From: a virus
IMG/VR virus record: IMGVR_UViG_3300046698_000540
Span: 36,370 to 100,369 of that record
Length of the DNA stretch: 64,000 bases
Direction: 5' to 3' (one strand)
The translations under genes and the position numbers were made by a program. Shown here piece after piece: positions 35,636-42,779 of this stretch; positions within the stretch are counted from its first letter, which is position 1; each line of letters starts with the position of its first letter. The notes under the pieces were generated by a model. It was not told where the DNA came from. It ran no database searches and saw only the letters and a program-made list of their open reading frames with translations.

Positions 35636-36081
35636 TTGCCTCCTCTACAAACCGACATCAGGTGCAGAACATGCTCCAACGGCATTACCGCGCCGCCGTC
35701 CAGTTCCACCTCCCTGCTGTACCCACACTCGTCGTATGCCCGGTGCAGATCGTCCAGCCAGGCTAGCTGCATGTCTTGCCACGTGCCCTGCCCGCCATGT
35801 TCCAGACGGCGCACACAGCCGAACGCACGGCCCGCTACGAACCAGTCGAACTCTTCTTCCGGCTGGTATGGCGCGTTGTTCAACCAGAAGAAAGTAACGG
35901 CGCCGGCATAGGCGTCGTGAATCTCCATCAACAAATGGCGCGCCAGTTCGTGATAGTCCTCAGACCCGAACAGTACACATGGATCGTTTTTCACTCGGGA
36001 TTGCCCTGGCGCGGGTTTTTTCAAGACGTCGCGGTAATGGTCGTGTGCCACACCGCGAATCCTGATTCTTTCTTTGCTCAT
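35632..36081 (-). CDS. Hypothetical protein
   Basis: 149 residues from MSKERIRIRGVAHDHYRDVL. Middle helices are Trp/Tyr-rich (AVTFFWLNNAPYQPEEEFDW). The start overlaps the upstream stop by three bases. No family recognised. Likely a small helical early protein. Confidence 0.6.
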   Translation of the reverse strand: MSKERIRIRGVAHDHYRDVLKKPAPGQSRVKNDPCVLFGSEDYHELARHLLMEIHDAYAGAVTFFWLNNAPYQPEEEFDWFVAGRAFGCVRRLEHGGQGTWQDMQLAWLDDLHRAYDECGYSREVELDGGAVMPLEHVLHLMSVCRGGK

Positions 36082-36215
36082 TTTTTTCTCTTTCGCCAGG
36101 GCGGAACTTCGTTGCCCTTCGGGTACTTTTTCGCGTTCGGACATCCCTGCTCGTGACACGGGACGTTGTTGATCGCCAGGATTTCACACTGGCTGCAATA
36201 CAGTTTGCGCGTCAT
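36078..36215 (-). CDS. 45-residue zinc-knuckle protein
   Basis: MTRKLYCSQCEILAINNVP then CHEQGCPNAKKYPKG: CxxC plus CHxxxC forms a zinc-knuckle pattern I have seen in tiny bacterial and phage proteins of unknown function. It is joined to the upstream gene through TAATG and to the downstream gene through an ATGA overlap, which supports translation. Confidence 0.65.
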   Translation of the reverse strand: MTRKLYCSQCEILAINNVPCHEQGCPNAKKYPKGNEVPPWRKRKK

Positions 36216-36433
36216 TAGGCCAGCTCCTCTTCGTTGCAGGCTTCATATGCGCCTGGAAGGGGAACGATCGGTTCCAGGCCTTTGGCAATTCTGATTGGGT
36301 TGAATCTGTTTACGCAATTCTCACAGATCGGCTCCCTCACGTCATTGACGCGAACCGAGGGAACCTTCATCGGGTTGAACGTGAACGGTTGGCCGCACCC
36401 GATGCACGGCGCCGTTCCCAAGGCGTACCCCAT
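36215..36433 (-). CDS. Zinc-ribbon hypothetical protein
   Basis: 72 residues from MGYALGTAPCIGCGQPFTFN, with a second pair in EPICENCVNRFN: a CxxC...CxxC zinc ribbon. The ATG overlaps the upstream stop as TGATG. This type of small protein is common in phages; function unknown. Confidence 0.65.
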   Translation of the reverse strand: MGYALGTAPCIGCGQPFTFNPMKVPSVRVNDVREPICENCVNRFNPIRIAKGLEPIVPLPGAYEACNEEELA

Positions 36434-36633
36434 CACGCCACCGTCATGATGAGCAGTTCTTCCGCTCCGTACACCTGTGCAGCCCCGCATACCTCGCAAG
36501 TGTACTTACGCGCGTCTGGCTCTACGCCGAAGGCTTCTGCCCCACAGGAGATACAGAACCCTCTGTTGTCGTCTTCCTGAACGGCCTCTACTATACGGTC
36601 CTGCGTGATGCTCGAATGAATGTCCTCTTGCAT
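36433..36633 (-). CDS. Small zinc-ribbon protein
   Basis: 66 residues from MQEDIHSSITQDRIVEAVQE. FCISCGAEAFGVEPDARKYT and CEVCGAAQVYGAEEL form a CxxC...CxxC ribbon. GGAAAAG precedes the ATG. Function unknown. Confidence 0.65.
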   Translation of the reverse strand: MQEDIHSSITQDRIVEAVQEDDNRGFCISCGAEAFGVEPDARKYTCEVCGAAQVYGAEELLIMTVA

Positions 36634-36649
36634 GTTCTTTTCCTTTCCT

Positions 36650-36802
36650 TCACTTGGGCGATTTTTTCTTTCCTCTGCGGCAGACCCACCACACGTACAG
36701 CAGGCCTCCACCGTAGACCATCAGTTGCGTGATGGCCATGGCCGGCCAGAACCACGGCGGGTCTGGCGGCAGTTTGTCGAACTCCGGCGGCAACGGAAAC
36801 AT
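36650..36802 (-). CDS. 50-residue single-pass membrane protein
   Basis: I found this frame by hand: MFPLPPEFDKLPPDPPWFWP, then one membrane helix (AMAITQLMVYGGGLLYVWWV), then basic CRRGKKKSPK. GAGGTGA precedes the ATG and the upstream gene stops eight bases earlier. The orientation (basic tail inside) suggests an inner-membrane protein. Function unknown. Confidence 0.6.
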   Translation of the reverse strand: MFPLPPEFDKLPPDPPWFWPAMAITQLMVYGGGLLYVWWVCRRGKKKSPK

Positions 36803-36809
36803 GTTCACC

Positions 36810-37895
36810 TCACACTTTGTAATCGGAGCGCACCGACACCGACGCCCCCGCGCGGCTGAACTCGACCGAGCACTGGTTGTACGTGCCCGACTCGTACCAG
36901 CTCGTAATCTTGGGGTACGCCTCGCTGTCTCCGACCTTCAGGTAGCCCTTCGCGCGCCACGGCGGAACATGGGTCGCGGCGAAGCGCAGCGGCACAGTCC
37001 GGTAGTGGATCCGCCGCTCCGCGATGCCCTGCGGAGTCCCCGGCGCCGGCTGTGCGAAATTGAGCTGGATGAAATCCCGCCCCCACTCCGGCTCCGCGCC
37101 GGTTCCCCGGAGCTTGTGCCGCGCGAGAGCGCCGGCCAGATACTCGGCCAGCTTCCAGGTCTGTTCCTTAATGGGCATGCCGGGAAACCACTTGGCGTAC
37201 TGGTGCCGGTAGAAGTCCCTCTGCTCTTGGGGAATCAAGCCCTGCCAACCGATGTCGGTCAGCTCGCTTGGACCTGGCTGGATGCCGTAGAGATCCGTCC
37301 GCTCCAGATACAACTGGAAGACCGGCGCCAACGTGCCCGCTTGGAAGTCGTACTCCTTCGGGTCCATCAACGCGCTCTCCAGCACCGGACGCAGGAAGCG
37401 GAAGTTCAGCACGTCCACCAGGGCGAGGAAATCGCGAACATACGTCTCGCTCGACCGGAGCGCCGCGTCCCCTTCCGACTTGAAGAGGTACTTGCCGCCC
37501 ACGTCCTCGATCCGCATGTTCATCCGCAGGCCCGGCTCGTAATAGCGCCGCACGCGTCCCTGGAGGCACTGGAGAGTCTTCAACCCCATCAGCTCCGCCA
37601 CATCCACGCTCTCGCCATTGATAGGCTTCTTGCTGCCCCACGGCACCAGGAACGGGATCGGAGACCCCTCCTCGATATGCTTCCGCAGGACCGCTCGAAT
37701 CGCCACCAGGCTTTCCGGATTGGGCGCCGGTCCGAACCTCGACTGGTTCGTTCCGATGATCTCGGCTGCCACCAGCTCCAACGTCGTCGCCTTGTCACCG
37801 CGGTTCGACCCTGGAAACTCGCGCGCCAGCGCCCGCTGGATCACCTCTCCATAAGGATTGTCCAGCTCACTTACGTGAATCTTCAAATCATTCAT
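36810..37895 (-). CDS. Hypothetical protein downstream of ribozyme K
   Basis: 361 residues from MNDLKIHVSELDNPYGEVIQ. I choose this start because it follows the SD hairpin of element K; a longer frame would run through the ribozyme. The motif IPFLVPWGSKKPINGE and several conserved-looking Arg/Glu helices do not identify a family to me. It may be an enzyme. The gene is the last one served by a hammerhead-like leader. Confidence 0.65.
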   Translation of the reverse strand: MNDLKIHVSELDNPYGEVIQRALAREFPGSNRGDKATTLELVAAEIIGTNQSRFGPAPNPESLVAIRAVLRKHIEEGSPIPFLVPWGSKKPINGESVDVAELMGLKTLQCLQGRVRRYYEPGLRMNMRIEDVGGKYLFKSEGDAALRSSETYVRDFLALVDVLNFRFLRPVLESALMDPKEYDFQAGTLAPVFQLYLERTDLYGIQPGPSELTDIGWQGLIPQEQRDFYRHQYAKWFPGMPIKEQTWKLAEYLAGALARHKLRGTGAEPEWGRDFIQLNFAQPAPGTPQGIAERRIHYRTVPLRFAATHVPPWRAKGYLKVGDSEAYPKITSWYESGTYNQCSVEFSRAGASVSVRSDYKV

Positions 37896-37904
37896 CTGTT
37901 TTGT

Positions 37905-37981
37905 CCCGGCCTTTCTCCGGGGGCTATCGCCTACACGTCTCGTGTTTCGACTCGGAGCCTCCGAATCCTCTTCAGGGCGAA
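37905..37981 (-). ncRNA. Hammerhead-like element K with SD hairpin
   Basis: Stem I UUCGCC/GGCGAU, core CUGAAGA, stem II GAUUCGG/CCGAGUC (loop AGGCU), GAAA, stem III CACG/CGUG, UA; predicted cut between 37932 and 37931. SD hairpin CCCGG-AGAAAGG-CCGGG. A terminator-like hairpin directly precedes it. Confidence 0.75.
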
Positions 37982-38016
37982 AAATTCCTGGCCGGGGCAT
38001 GGCGTCCCCGGCCAGG
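37980..38016 (-). terminator. Terminator-like hairpin before element K
   Basis: CCTGGCCGGGG (38016-38006) pairs with CCCCGGCCAGG (37997-37987) followed by AATTTTT on the minus strand. It sits between the stop of the 38043 gene and the ribozyme, so readthrough is needed to make the element. Confidence 0.75.
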
Positions 38017-38042
38017 CGGCGAAAGCTCACGCGTGCAGCCAA

Positions 38043-38930
38043 CTACGCCGCGGACGTGGGAGCGGAGGGAAACAAACTCTGTTGCTGTTTGGCGGGTTTG
38101 GGAGCATTCGGAATCGCCTTCCGGGATACTACCGCCTTGCGGTTCTCCTCAAAATCAGAGAGCTCGCCGGGTGTCGGCTTGCGCACCATCGCCAGCCGGC
38201 ATTTGTAAGTGCTGTCCGTGTATTCTCCGCTGTTGCTCCGGATCAGCTCCACAGTCTCCACGGCATACGCCGGATCCTCGCCCTCCTCCAGGTAGTCGGG
38301 ATTATAGGTCACCACTTTGAAGTGGCCGTCCTTCCCGATCTCCTGGACTTGCGCGAGAACCACACCGGGCGCCCAATCCCCGTCCCCCGTAACTTTGGGG
38401 TACACGAGCGCGGCCACGTCGCCTACCTTGAGGGCGGCTTTGTCCGGCGAACGCTGCGCCGAACTGGACCGGATGCCTTCGAGAGCATCCCGCTGCTCCT
38501 TATTGGGCCGTTTCACTATCACTACGCGCTCATCGTTGGCATCGATGATCTCAGTGCTGACCCCCCGGCCATTTTCGCGCCGCTTGGTCAACCTCTCCGC
38601 CACTTTCAAAGAGCCTGCACGGGGCGGTTTGTTCGGGAACAGGAACTTGATTGACGCATCGGCGCCGTCCTGAGAAACGGTCACCACTTCCGCGCCATAC
38701 ACGCCGGGAATGCGCCCCGGCTCCATCGCGTACGCGACCGTAATCAGATCGCCCGCCCGTAGCCCTTTCAGCGTTGCCAGCGCCGGCAGAGTATCTGGTG
38801 GCGGAGTGGAATCCGTCGCCACGGGAACCACCTTGGGCGGCTCCTTTTTCTTGATTACCTTCTTCCCTTCCAGAGCGCCCACCAGTTTTGTGGCGAACTC
38901 CCCTTCCGGTTTTTTCTTTGCCATGTTCAT
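38043..38930 (-). CDS. Hypothetical protein, Lys-rich N-terminus
   Basis: About 295 residues; ATG 38930 or ATG 38924 (MAKKKPEGEFATKLVG) could be used, both just after the SD hairpin of element J. A Lys-rich disordered start is followed by beta-rich repeats (LRAGDLITVAYAMEPG and LKVGDVAALVYPKVTG) suggestive of two SH3-like barrels. Function unknown. Confidence 0.6.
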   Translation of the reverse strand: MNMAKKKPEGEFATKLVGALEGKKVIKKKEPPKVVPVATDSTPPPDTLPALATLKGLRAGDLITVAYAMEPGRIPGVYGAEVVTVSQDGADASIKFLFPNKPPRAGSLKVAERLTKRRENGRGVSTEIIDANDERVVIVKRPNKEQRDALEGIRSSSAQRSPDKAALKVGDVAALVYPKVTGDGDWAPGVVLAQVQEIGKDGHFKVVTYNPDYLEEGEDPAYAVETVELIRSNSGEYTDSTYKCRLAMVRKPTPGELSDFEENRKAVVSRKAIPNAPKPAKQQQSLFPSAPTSAA

Positions 38931-38932
38931 CA

Positions 38933-39086
38933 GGGGTCCTTTCCACCCCAGACTGCTGCCTTCGAATCGCAGCCGTCTCTTGGGCGCGCTCGACGTGTTC
39001 CTCGCCGAGAGACTTTCGTCCGGGATGGGTCCCGCGCCCAAGACGCGGCTGCGAACCGCGCCACTACCTGCCTATTCCGGGCGATT
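38933..39086 (-). ncRNA. Diverged hammerhead-like element J with SD hairpin
   Basis: The SD hairpin GGGGU-GGAAAGG-ACCCC is intact and stem I can form as AAUCGC/GCGAUU, but the core reads CCGGAAUA, stem II is expanded and GGCU is inserted before the 3' strand of stem I. The upstream stop TAG lies in the changed core. Likely non-cleaving or altered. Confidence 0.5.
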
Positions 39087-39341
39087 CATCAGCGATCGCA
39101 GCTTGTCTGCAATCCGCCCGAACAGGTTCTTTTGTTTCCGTTGCTGCCGCTCGACCTGTTGTTGAAACCAGGGCGGCCTGTGTAGAACCGAAGTCACCTT
39201 CACTTCCTTCGGCCCTTTCTTTGTGGGGACTTCCACCGTCGCCGTGCTACGACCGGCGCCGCGGTGATGAACGGGCGCTGCCGCCCCCGCTCCCAAATTG
39301 TATCTGTTGTCTTTTCCAATCGCGAAAAAATGATGCGCCAT
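39072..39341 (-). CDS. Hypothetical basic protein
   Basis: 89 residues from MAHHFFAIGKDNRYNLGAG; GAGGAGG precedes the ATG, which overlaps the upstream stop as TAATG. The end is Gln/Lys/Arg-rich (QQVERQQRKQKNLFGRI) and helical. A longer in-frame extension overlaps the upstream gene and is rejected. Function unknown. Confidence 0.6.
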   Translation of the reverse strand: MAHHFFAIGKDNRYNLGAGAAAPVHHRGAGRSTATVEVPTKKGPKEVKVTSVLHRPPWFQQQVERQQRKQKNLFGRIADKLRSLMNRPE

Positions 39342-40072
39342 TACACCTCCTCGAATAACCCTGCCTGACCTCCCCACGGCGCAACCTGCCGCTGTGTGGG
39401 CCTTCCTTCGTTGTAACCTCCGATTCGAGCCTTGCGCAGCCTCTCGTATTCCTCGGCTTCCTCCCGGACCCCGAGCCGGATCGCTATGCCCGATCTCTCG
39501 TTGTCCGTATCCCACCAGCCGCCAAGGCCGTCCCTTGCCATCAACACGTCTTCCGGCTCCGCCTCTTCATACTCAAAGCGGATCTTCAGCACGTTCTGCT
39601 CCGGAATTTCCAAGACCCGGCCGATATATTCGCCGGCATCATCACCTGGCCAAGGATACATGGCCACAACGATGTCTCCGAACGTGAATGGCCCTTCCTT
39701 CCGGACCGGGAAGCACTCGCGGAGGCACATAGGGCAGTAACCCTTCCCCGCGAAATACTCCAGCACCTTGACGAACCAAGGCTTTCCGCAGATATCGCAC
39801 TCTGCCGATACCTGGTTGACTTGGACAGGCGGCAACTCAATGACGGGAACCTCACCGTTCAGGTGCTGTTCCGTTCTGAGCCACAATCTCTGCCCGTGGC
39901 CGATCCCGACGCCCACGCCGTGCTCCTTAAAATGCCCCAGGCACATATTCCGCCAAGGGCCGGCCTTTGTGATGCCGTCGTACCGCGCCAACAGCCGCTG
40001 GTCGCGGTCCTTCTTGTGCTTGCAAAAATCGCAAGGGGGAAGTTTCTCTACTGTTCTTTCTTCACCGTGCAT
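39341..40072 (-). CDS. Two-zinc-site protein, paralogue of 42195-42581
   Basis: 243 residues. The N-terminus CDFCKHKK...MCLGHFKEHG with GVGIGHGQRLWL has the same layout as the 128-residue protein at 42195 (CDVC...LCQVHFDGLG, GLGTGQ). A second site is CDICGKPWF...CPMCLRECF. The C-terminus is acidic then Arg/Gly-rich. GGAGGAGG precedes the ATG. Possibly a nucleic-acid-binding protein; no enzyme motif seen. Confidence 0.65.
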   Translation of the reverse strand: MHGEERTVEKLPPCDFCKHKKDRDQRLLARYDGITKAGPWRNMCLGHFKEHGVGVGIGHGQRLWLRTEQHLNGEVPVIELPPVQVNQVSAECDICGKPWFVKVLEYFAGKGYCPMCLRECFPVRKEGPFTFGDIVVAMYPWPGDDAGEYIGRVLEIPEQNVLKIRFEYEEAEPEDVLMARDGLGGWWDTDNERSGIAIRLGVREEAEEYERLRKARIGGYNEGRPTQRQVAPWGGQAGLFEEV

Positions 40073-40230
40073 GGTGGTACCTCCTCCAAGGCGACCCGAC
40101 TACGCCGCCAGATAATGCAGGAATACCCTGTCGAAAGGGCCGTATCTTTGGCGGCTTTTCTGTTTGAATACGGACCATACAACCGATCCGTTCCTTTCAC
40201 TTCCACCTCATACTCAATAGAATTGGCCAT
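40048..40230 (-). CDS. Small hypothetical protein
   Basis: 60 residues from MANSIEYEVEVKGTDRLYGP. A compact beta-rich protein (YGPYSNRKAAKDTALS, then IIWRRSRVALEEVPP). It overlaps the next gene start by 25 bases. Function unknown. Confidence 0.55.
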   Translation of the reverse strand: MANSIEYEVEVKGTDRLYGPYSNRKAAKDTALSTGYSCIIWRRSRVALEEVPPCTVKKEQ

Positions 40231-40237
40231 GCCGCCC

Positions 40238-40414
40238 CTACTTTCTTCTCTTCGCCAGGCGCTGGCACTTCCCACAGGTTACCCGCTTCGGGTCCGACGT
40301 GGAAGGAAGCCTGGACTTATCTGTATCCAACAGCTCAGCCTTTGCGTAGCACGCCGGAAAGCGCATGCCTGCATTGATAAACAACCTTTGGTCCTGCAAA
40401 TGAATTTTTGCCAT
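40238..40414 (-). CDS. Small CxxC protein behind element I
   Basis: 58 residues from MAKIHLQDQRLFINAGMRFP; ACYAKAEL and RVTCGKCQRLAKRRK supply three Cys, one CxxC pair, and a basic end. A GTG six bases upstream (40420) could also start it; ATG is preferred because several neighbours begin AUGGC after the same leader. Function unknown. Confidence 0.6.
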   Translation of the reverse strand: MAKIHLQDQRLFINAGMRFPACYAKAELLDTDKSRLPSTSDPKRVTCGKCQRLAKRRK

Positions 40415-40420
40415 GTTCAC

Positions 40421-40505
40421 CGCGTCCTTTCTCCGCGAGGCTTTCGCCTACCTCCCTGTGCGGGAGGTTTCGAGCCGGCGCCCACCGGCCCATCTTCAGG
40501 ACGAA
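40421..40505 (-). ncRNA. Hammerhead-like element I with SD hairpin
   Basis: Stem I UUCGUC/GGCGAA, core CUGAAGA, stem II GGGCCGG/CCGGCUC, GAAA, stem III CCUCCC/GGGAGG, UA; predicted cut between 40449 and 40448. The upstream stop TGA (40498-40496) is part of CUGA of the core. SD loop AGAAAGG between CGCG arms. Confidence 0.8.
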
Positions 40506-40834
40506 ATTTCCGCTCTTGTGTCTCCCAAGATCGTGATTGAGCTGTGGGTTTCCTTCCATGCAACCGCAGCCACATGAAAGCTCTTCAGCCTATCGATCTG
40601 TTGCGTGACCCAGAACGCTTGCGTTTCCAATCCTACTTGCATATACATGGTCAGCAGGATATGCGTTCCTTTCAACACCATCCCCCGATCCGCGAACCTG
40701 CCTTCTACCGCCATGGGGGGCCGCCCGGTGTGCATGATGCTGTAAACACTCACGACCCCGGCGTACCGCAAATACTCGGTCACCACGGCGCCCGGATCGG
40801 GCACCAGCATGGTGATAGCCACTCTTGTTGCCAT
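40496..40834 (-). CDS. Hypothetical protein behind element H
   Basis: 112 residues (MATRVAITMLVPDPGAVVTE). Beta/alpha alternation resembles a small nucleotide-related fold, but no motif is diagnostic. Its last codons ATT TCG TCC TGA are the 5' strand of stem I and the core of element I, so the coding region runs into the ribozyme. Start follows the SD hairpin of element H by ten bases. Confidence 0.65.
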   Translation of the reverse strand: MATRVAITMLVPDPGAVVTEYLRYAGVVSVYSIMHTGRPPMAVEGRFADRGMVLKGTHILLTMYMQVGLETQAFWVTQQIDRLKSFHVAAVAWKETHSSITILGDTRAEISS

Positions 40835-40841
40835 TTTTCAA

Positions 40842-40929
40842 AGGCTCCTTTCCAGCCTAGCTTTCGCCTATGGCGGGCCTCCCGGCCGGCCATTTCGACC
40901 TGGAGCCACCAGGTTCTCTTCGGGGCGAA
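40842..40929 (-). ncRNA. Hammerhead-like element H with SD hairpin
   Basis: Stem I UUCGCC/GGCGAA, core CCGAAGA, stem II with a bulged A (ACCUGG/CCAGGU), GAAA, stem III UGGC/GCCA extended across a mismatch, UA; cut predicted between 40869 and 40868. SD hairpin AGGCU-GGAAAGG-AGCCU. Confidence 0.75.
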
Positions 40930-41274
40930 CTACTCCGTTTCTTCCCATGGCTTTTCGCCGGGCTCCTGGTACAGGGCCAGGCCACAAGAATTATGCAAAG
41001 CTTCCCACAACCGGTCGCCGCGGGCCAGCAACTCCTCCTTGGGTTGCAACTTCTTGTGATTCCCAACAAAGCCTTGTTCCTCGGGAGTCGTTTGATCCAT
41101 TGCATCTCCTGCCTGTTCCAGCAGCTCCGCCATGTAGGTTTGCGCGTCATCCCATTCTGCGAGAGACCGGGCCGCCATCATCACCAATGACAGGCGCGCG
41201 ATCGATCTAGCCCAGGTTCTCAGCTTTACAAGCGTGATTTGGGCATTCGTCAATTCTGTTGGTATTGTTGCCAT
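40930..41274 (-). CDS. Hypothetical helical protein behind element G
   Basis: 114 residues (MATIPTELTNAQITLVKLRT). Mostly helical with MAELLEQAGDAMDQTTPEEQ; no family recognised. The stop TAG touches the first base of element H. The start follows the AAGCU/AGCUU SD hairpin of element G. Confidence 0.65.
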   Translation of the reverse strand: MATIPTELTNAQITLVKLRTWARSIARLSLVMMAARSLAEWDDAQTYMAELLEQAGDAMDQTTPEEQGFVGNHKKLQPKEELLARGDRLWEALHNSCGLALYQEPGEKPWEETE

Positions 41275-41278
41275 TTCA

Positions 41279-41360
41279 AAGCTCCTTTCCAGCTTGGCTT
41301 TCGCCTACCGGCTGTAGAGGCCGGTTTCATCCGGGCGCCGCCCGAACTCTTCAGGACGAT
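41279..41360 (-). ncRNA. Hammerhead-like element G with SD hairpin
   Basis: Stem I AUCGUC/GGCGAA, core CUGAAGA, stem II GUUCGGG/CCCGGAU with no extra base, GAAA, stem III CCGGC/GCCGG, UA; cut predicted between 41306 and 41305. The upstream stop TAA shares its last A... region with stem I (41362-41360). SD hairpin AAGCU-GGAAAGG-AGCUU. Confidence 0.8.
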
Positions 41361-41827
41361 TACAAGGTGTCCGCAGCGTTTCCTTCAGGATCATCTCCAG
41401 CGAAAAACGCTCTCTGGCCCTCCAGTTTCGCCAGAGTCTTCCGCTGTTCCTCCACTTCGATCCCAACACCCTGCTTGCCGTACAGCCAAGCAATCACCAG
41501 TTCCAACGATGCGTCCTCGTAACACATCTCCTGGTGGTTCACCGGCACGGCATAGAACCTGCTGGCCCCCACTTTGTACACCATGCCGATCCCCTGCTCG
41601 CCTGGATGTAGACGCACCTCGTAGCAGGGCGCCAGTAGCAGGTTTATGCCGTGATACCTGGCGGGGATTGCCAACAGGCGATTTTGCATCTGCTTTTCCG
41701 CCCGTGCCAGTTCCTCGGATTCCAACTGCGCTTCGTTTCGTTTTGCCATTGCTTTCTCACTCCTGTCCAAATATGCCAGCAGATCGGTCCGATTCCGTTC
41801 GCAATGATCTTCAAATTCGACCATCAT
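41360..41827 (-). CDS. Hypothetical protein behind element F
   Basis: 155 residues (MMVEFEDHCERNRTDLLAYL; the second Met is also possible). A helical Glu/Lys/Arg-rich start is followed by a beta domain (INLLLAPCYEVRLHPGEQG). Stop TAA overlaps element G. Function unknown. Confidence 0.65.
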   Translation of the reverse strand: MMVEFEDHCERNRTDLLAYLDRSEKAMAKRNEAQLESEELARAEKQMQNRLLAIPARYHGINLLLAPCYEVRLHPGEQGIGMVYKVGASRFYAVPVNHQEMCYEDASLELVIAWLYGKQGVGIEVEEQRKTLAKLEGQRAFFAGDDPEGNAADTL

Positions 41828-41837
41828 AATCTTTTAG

Positions 41838-41918
41838 CCGGTCCTTTCCACCGGAGCTTTCGCCGACCGCCTTGTCTGGCGGTTTCGTCCCTGCGCTACA
41901 GGAACTCATCGGGGCGAA
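41838..41918 (-). ncRNA. Hammerhead-like element F with SD hairpin
   Basis: Stem I UUCGCC/GGCGAA, core CCGAUGA, stem II GUUCCUG/CAGGGAC directly on the core, GAAA, stem III CCGCC/GGCGG, then UC, giving the classical C17; cut predicted between 41865 and 41864. The upstream stop TGA (41908-41906) is the end of the core. SD hairpin CCGGU-GGAAAGG-ACCGG. Confidence 0.8.
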
Positions 41919-42109
41919 TTTCTTTCCTCTTCATTTTCCCGGAGAGCCTTGTCGAATTCACTATTGCGTTTAGCTCTCTCGGAGGTAGCTTCTCGCCAAA
42001 CATGCCTGTCAGTTTGCGAGGCATTTGGATGCTCAAGACTATCCAGGATTGCAAACGCAATAACGAAGACAAAAAGCCCAAGCCAGCAGAGTTTCATTTC
42101 ACGTTTCAT
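41906..42109 (-). CDS. Small membrane-anchored protein behind element E
   Basis: 67 residues from MKREMKLCWLGLFVFVIAFA, an N-terminal signal anchor followed by a charged helix (SERAKRNSEFDKALRENEEE). The ATG is six bases after the SD loop AGGA. The last codons AAT TCG CCC CGA TGA are stem I and core of element F. Could be a superinfection or spanin-like protein; no lipobox is seen. Confidence 0.65.
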   Translation of the reverse strand: MKREMKLCWLGLFVFVIAFAILDSLEHPNASQTDRHVWREATSERAKRNSEFDKALRENEEERNSPR

Positions 42110-42111
42110 AA

Positions 42112-42194
42112 GAGCTCCTTTCAAGCCCAGCTTTCGCCTATCCCCCTGAGCGGGGGATTTCGGCCGGAAGCCATCCGGCCATCATCGGGGCGAA
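42112..42194 (-). ncRNA. Hammerhead-like element E with SD hairpin
   Basis: Stem I UUCGCC/GGCGAA, core CCGAUGA plus one U, stem II GGCCGGA/UCCGGCC, GAAA, stem III UCCCCC/GGGGGA, UA; cut predicted between 42139 and 42138. SD hairpin GGGCU-UGAAAGG-AGCUC. Confidence 0.8.
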
Positions 42195-42581
42195 CTACCA
42201 TTCCAGGTTGTTGAGCGCCGCCAGTACCATAACCTCGACCGGGGTCAACGCCACCACAAAGACGTCCACCACGATAGCGCCCTGGAGCGCTTCGTGATGC
42301 TGGCCGCCGATCGCGTGTTCCTTCAGCGGTTCCACCAGATCCTCCAGGCGGATTTTTTCCTGGACGGGAAGACGATTCCTGGTATCCTTCACCAGCGCCT
42401 GACCCGTGCCCAATCCCAATCGGCAGCCCAGGCCGTCGAAATGCACCTGGCACAGGTTTGCCCAGCACATGCCGCCCCATCCGGGGAGCTTCGCGCTGTA
42501 CAACGCCGGCGTCTGTTGATCCTCCGCCCTGCACACATCGCAGTCCGGACGCTCTCTCACCATCACTTTATTGTTTGCCAT
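42195..42581 (-). CDS. Zinc-knuckle protein, paralogue of 39341-40072
   Basis: 128 residues. RPDCDVCRAEDQQTPALYSA, LCQVHFDGLGCRLGLGTGQA and the spacing between them repeat the N-terminus of the 243-residue protein nearby. The C-terminal half is different. Stop TAG touches element E. Function unknown. Confidence 0.65.
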   Translation of the reverse strand: MANNKVMVRERPDCDVCRAEDQQTPALYSAKLPGWGGMCWANLCQVHFDGLGCRLGLGTGQALVKDTRNRLPVQEKIRLEDLVEPLKEHAIGGQHHEALQGAIVVDVFVVALTPVEVMVLAALNNLEW

Positions 42582-42593
42582 GTTCGTTTGATT

Positions 42594-42681
42594 CGGCTCC
42601 TTTCCAGCCGGGCTTTCGCCTATGCCCCCTACTTCTTGGGGGCATTTCGCTTCCGCGCCACGGAAGCCTCTTCAGGGCGAA
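42594..42681 (-). ncRNA. Hammerhead-like element D with SD hairpin
   Basis: Stem I UUCGCC/GGCGAA, core CUGAAGA plus one G, stem II GCUUCCG/CGGAAGC, GAAA, stem III UGCCCCC/GGGGGCA, UA; cut predicted between 42621 and 42620. SD hairpin CGGCU-GGAAAGG-AGCCG. Confidence 0.8.
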
Positions 42682-42700
42682 GATTCTCTCTGCGCGCCCA

Positions 42701-42779
42701 AAAAAATCCGGCCACGCAGGAGCACTACCTGGGCACCACACCGGCATGTGGCCGATGTCCCGCATACGCAGGGCCGGAT
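42701..42779 (-). terminator. Terminator-like structure before element D
   Basis: ATCCGGCC (42779-42772) can pair with GGCCGGAT (42713-42706), followed by TTTTTT on the minus strand. The loop of ~58 bases contains a smaller hairpin. It lies between the stop of the 42779 gene and element D. Confidence 0.5.

Noticed and set aside
36729-38654. 641-residue plus-strand frame
   Set aside because: Lies antisense to two genes and through ribozyme element K; Arg/His/Pro-rich shadow of GC-rich minus-strand coding.
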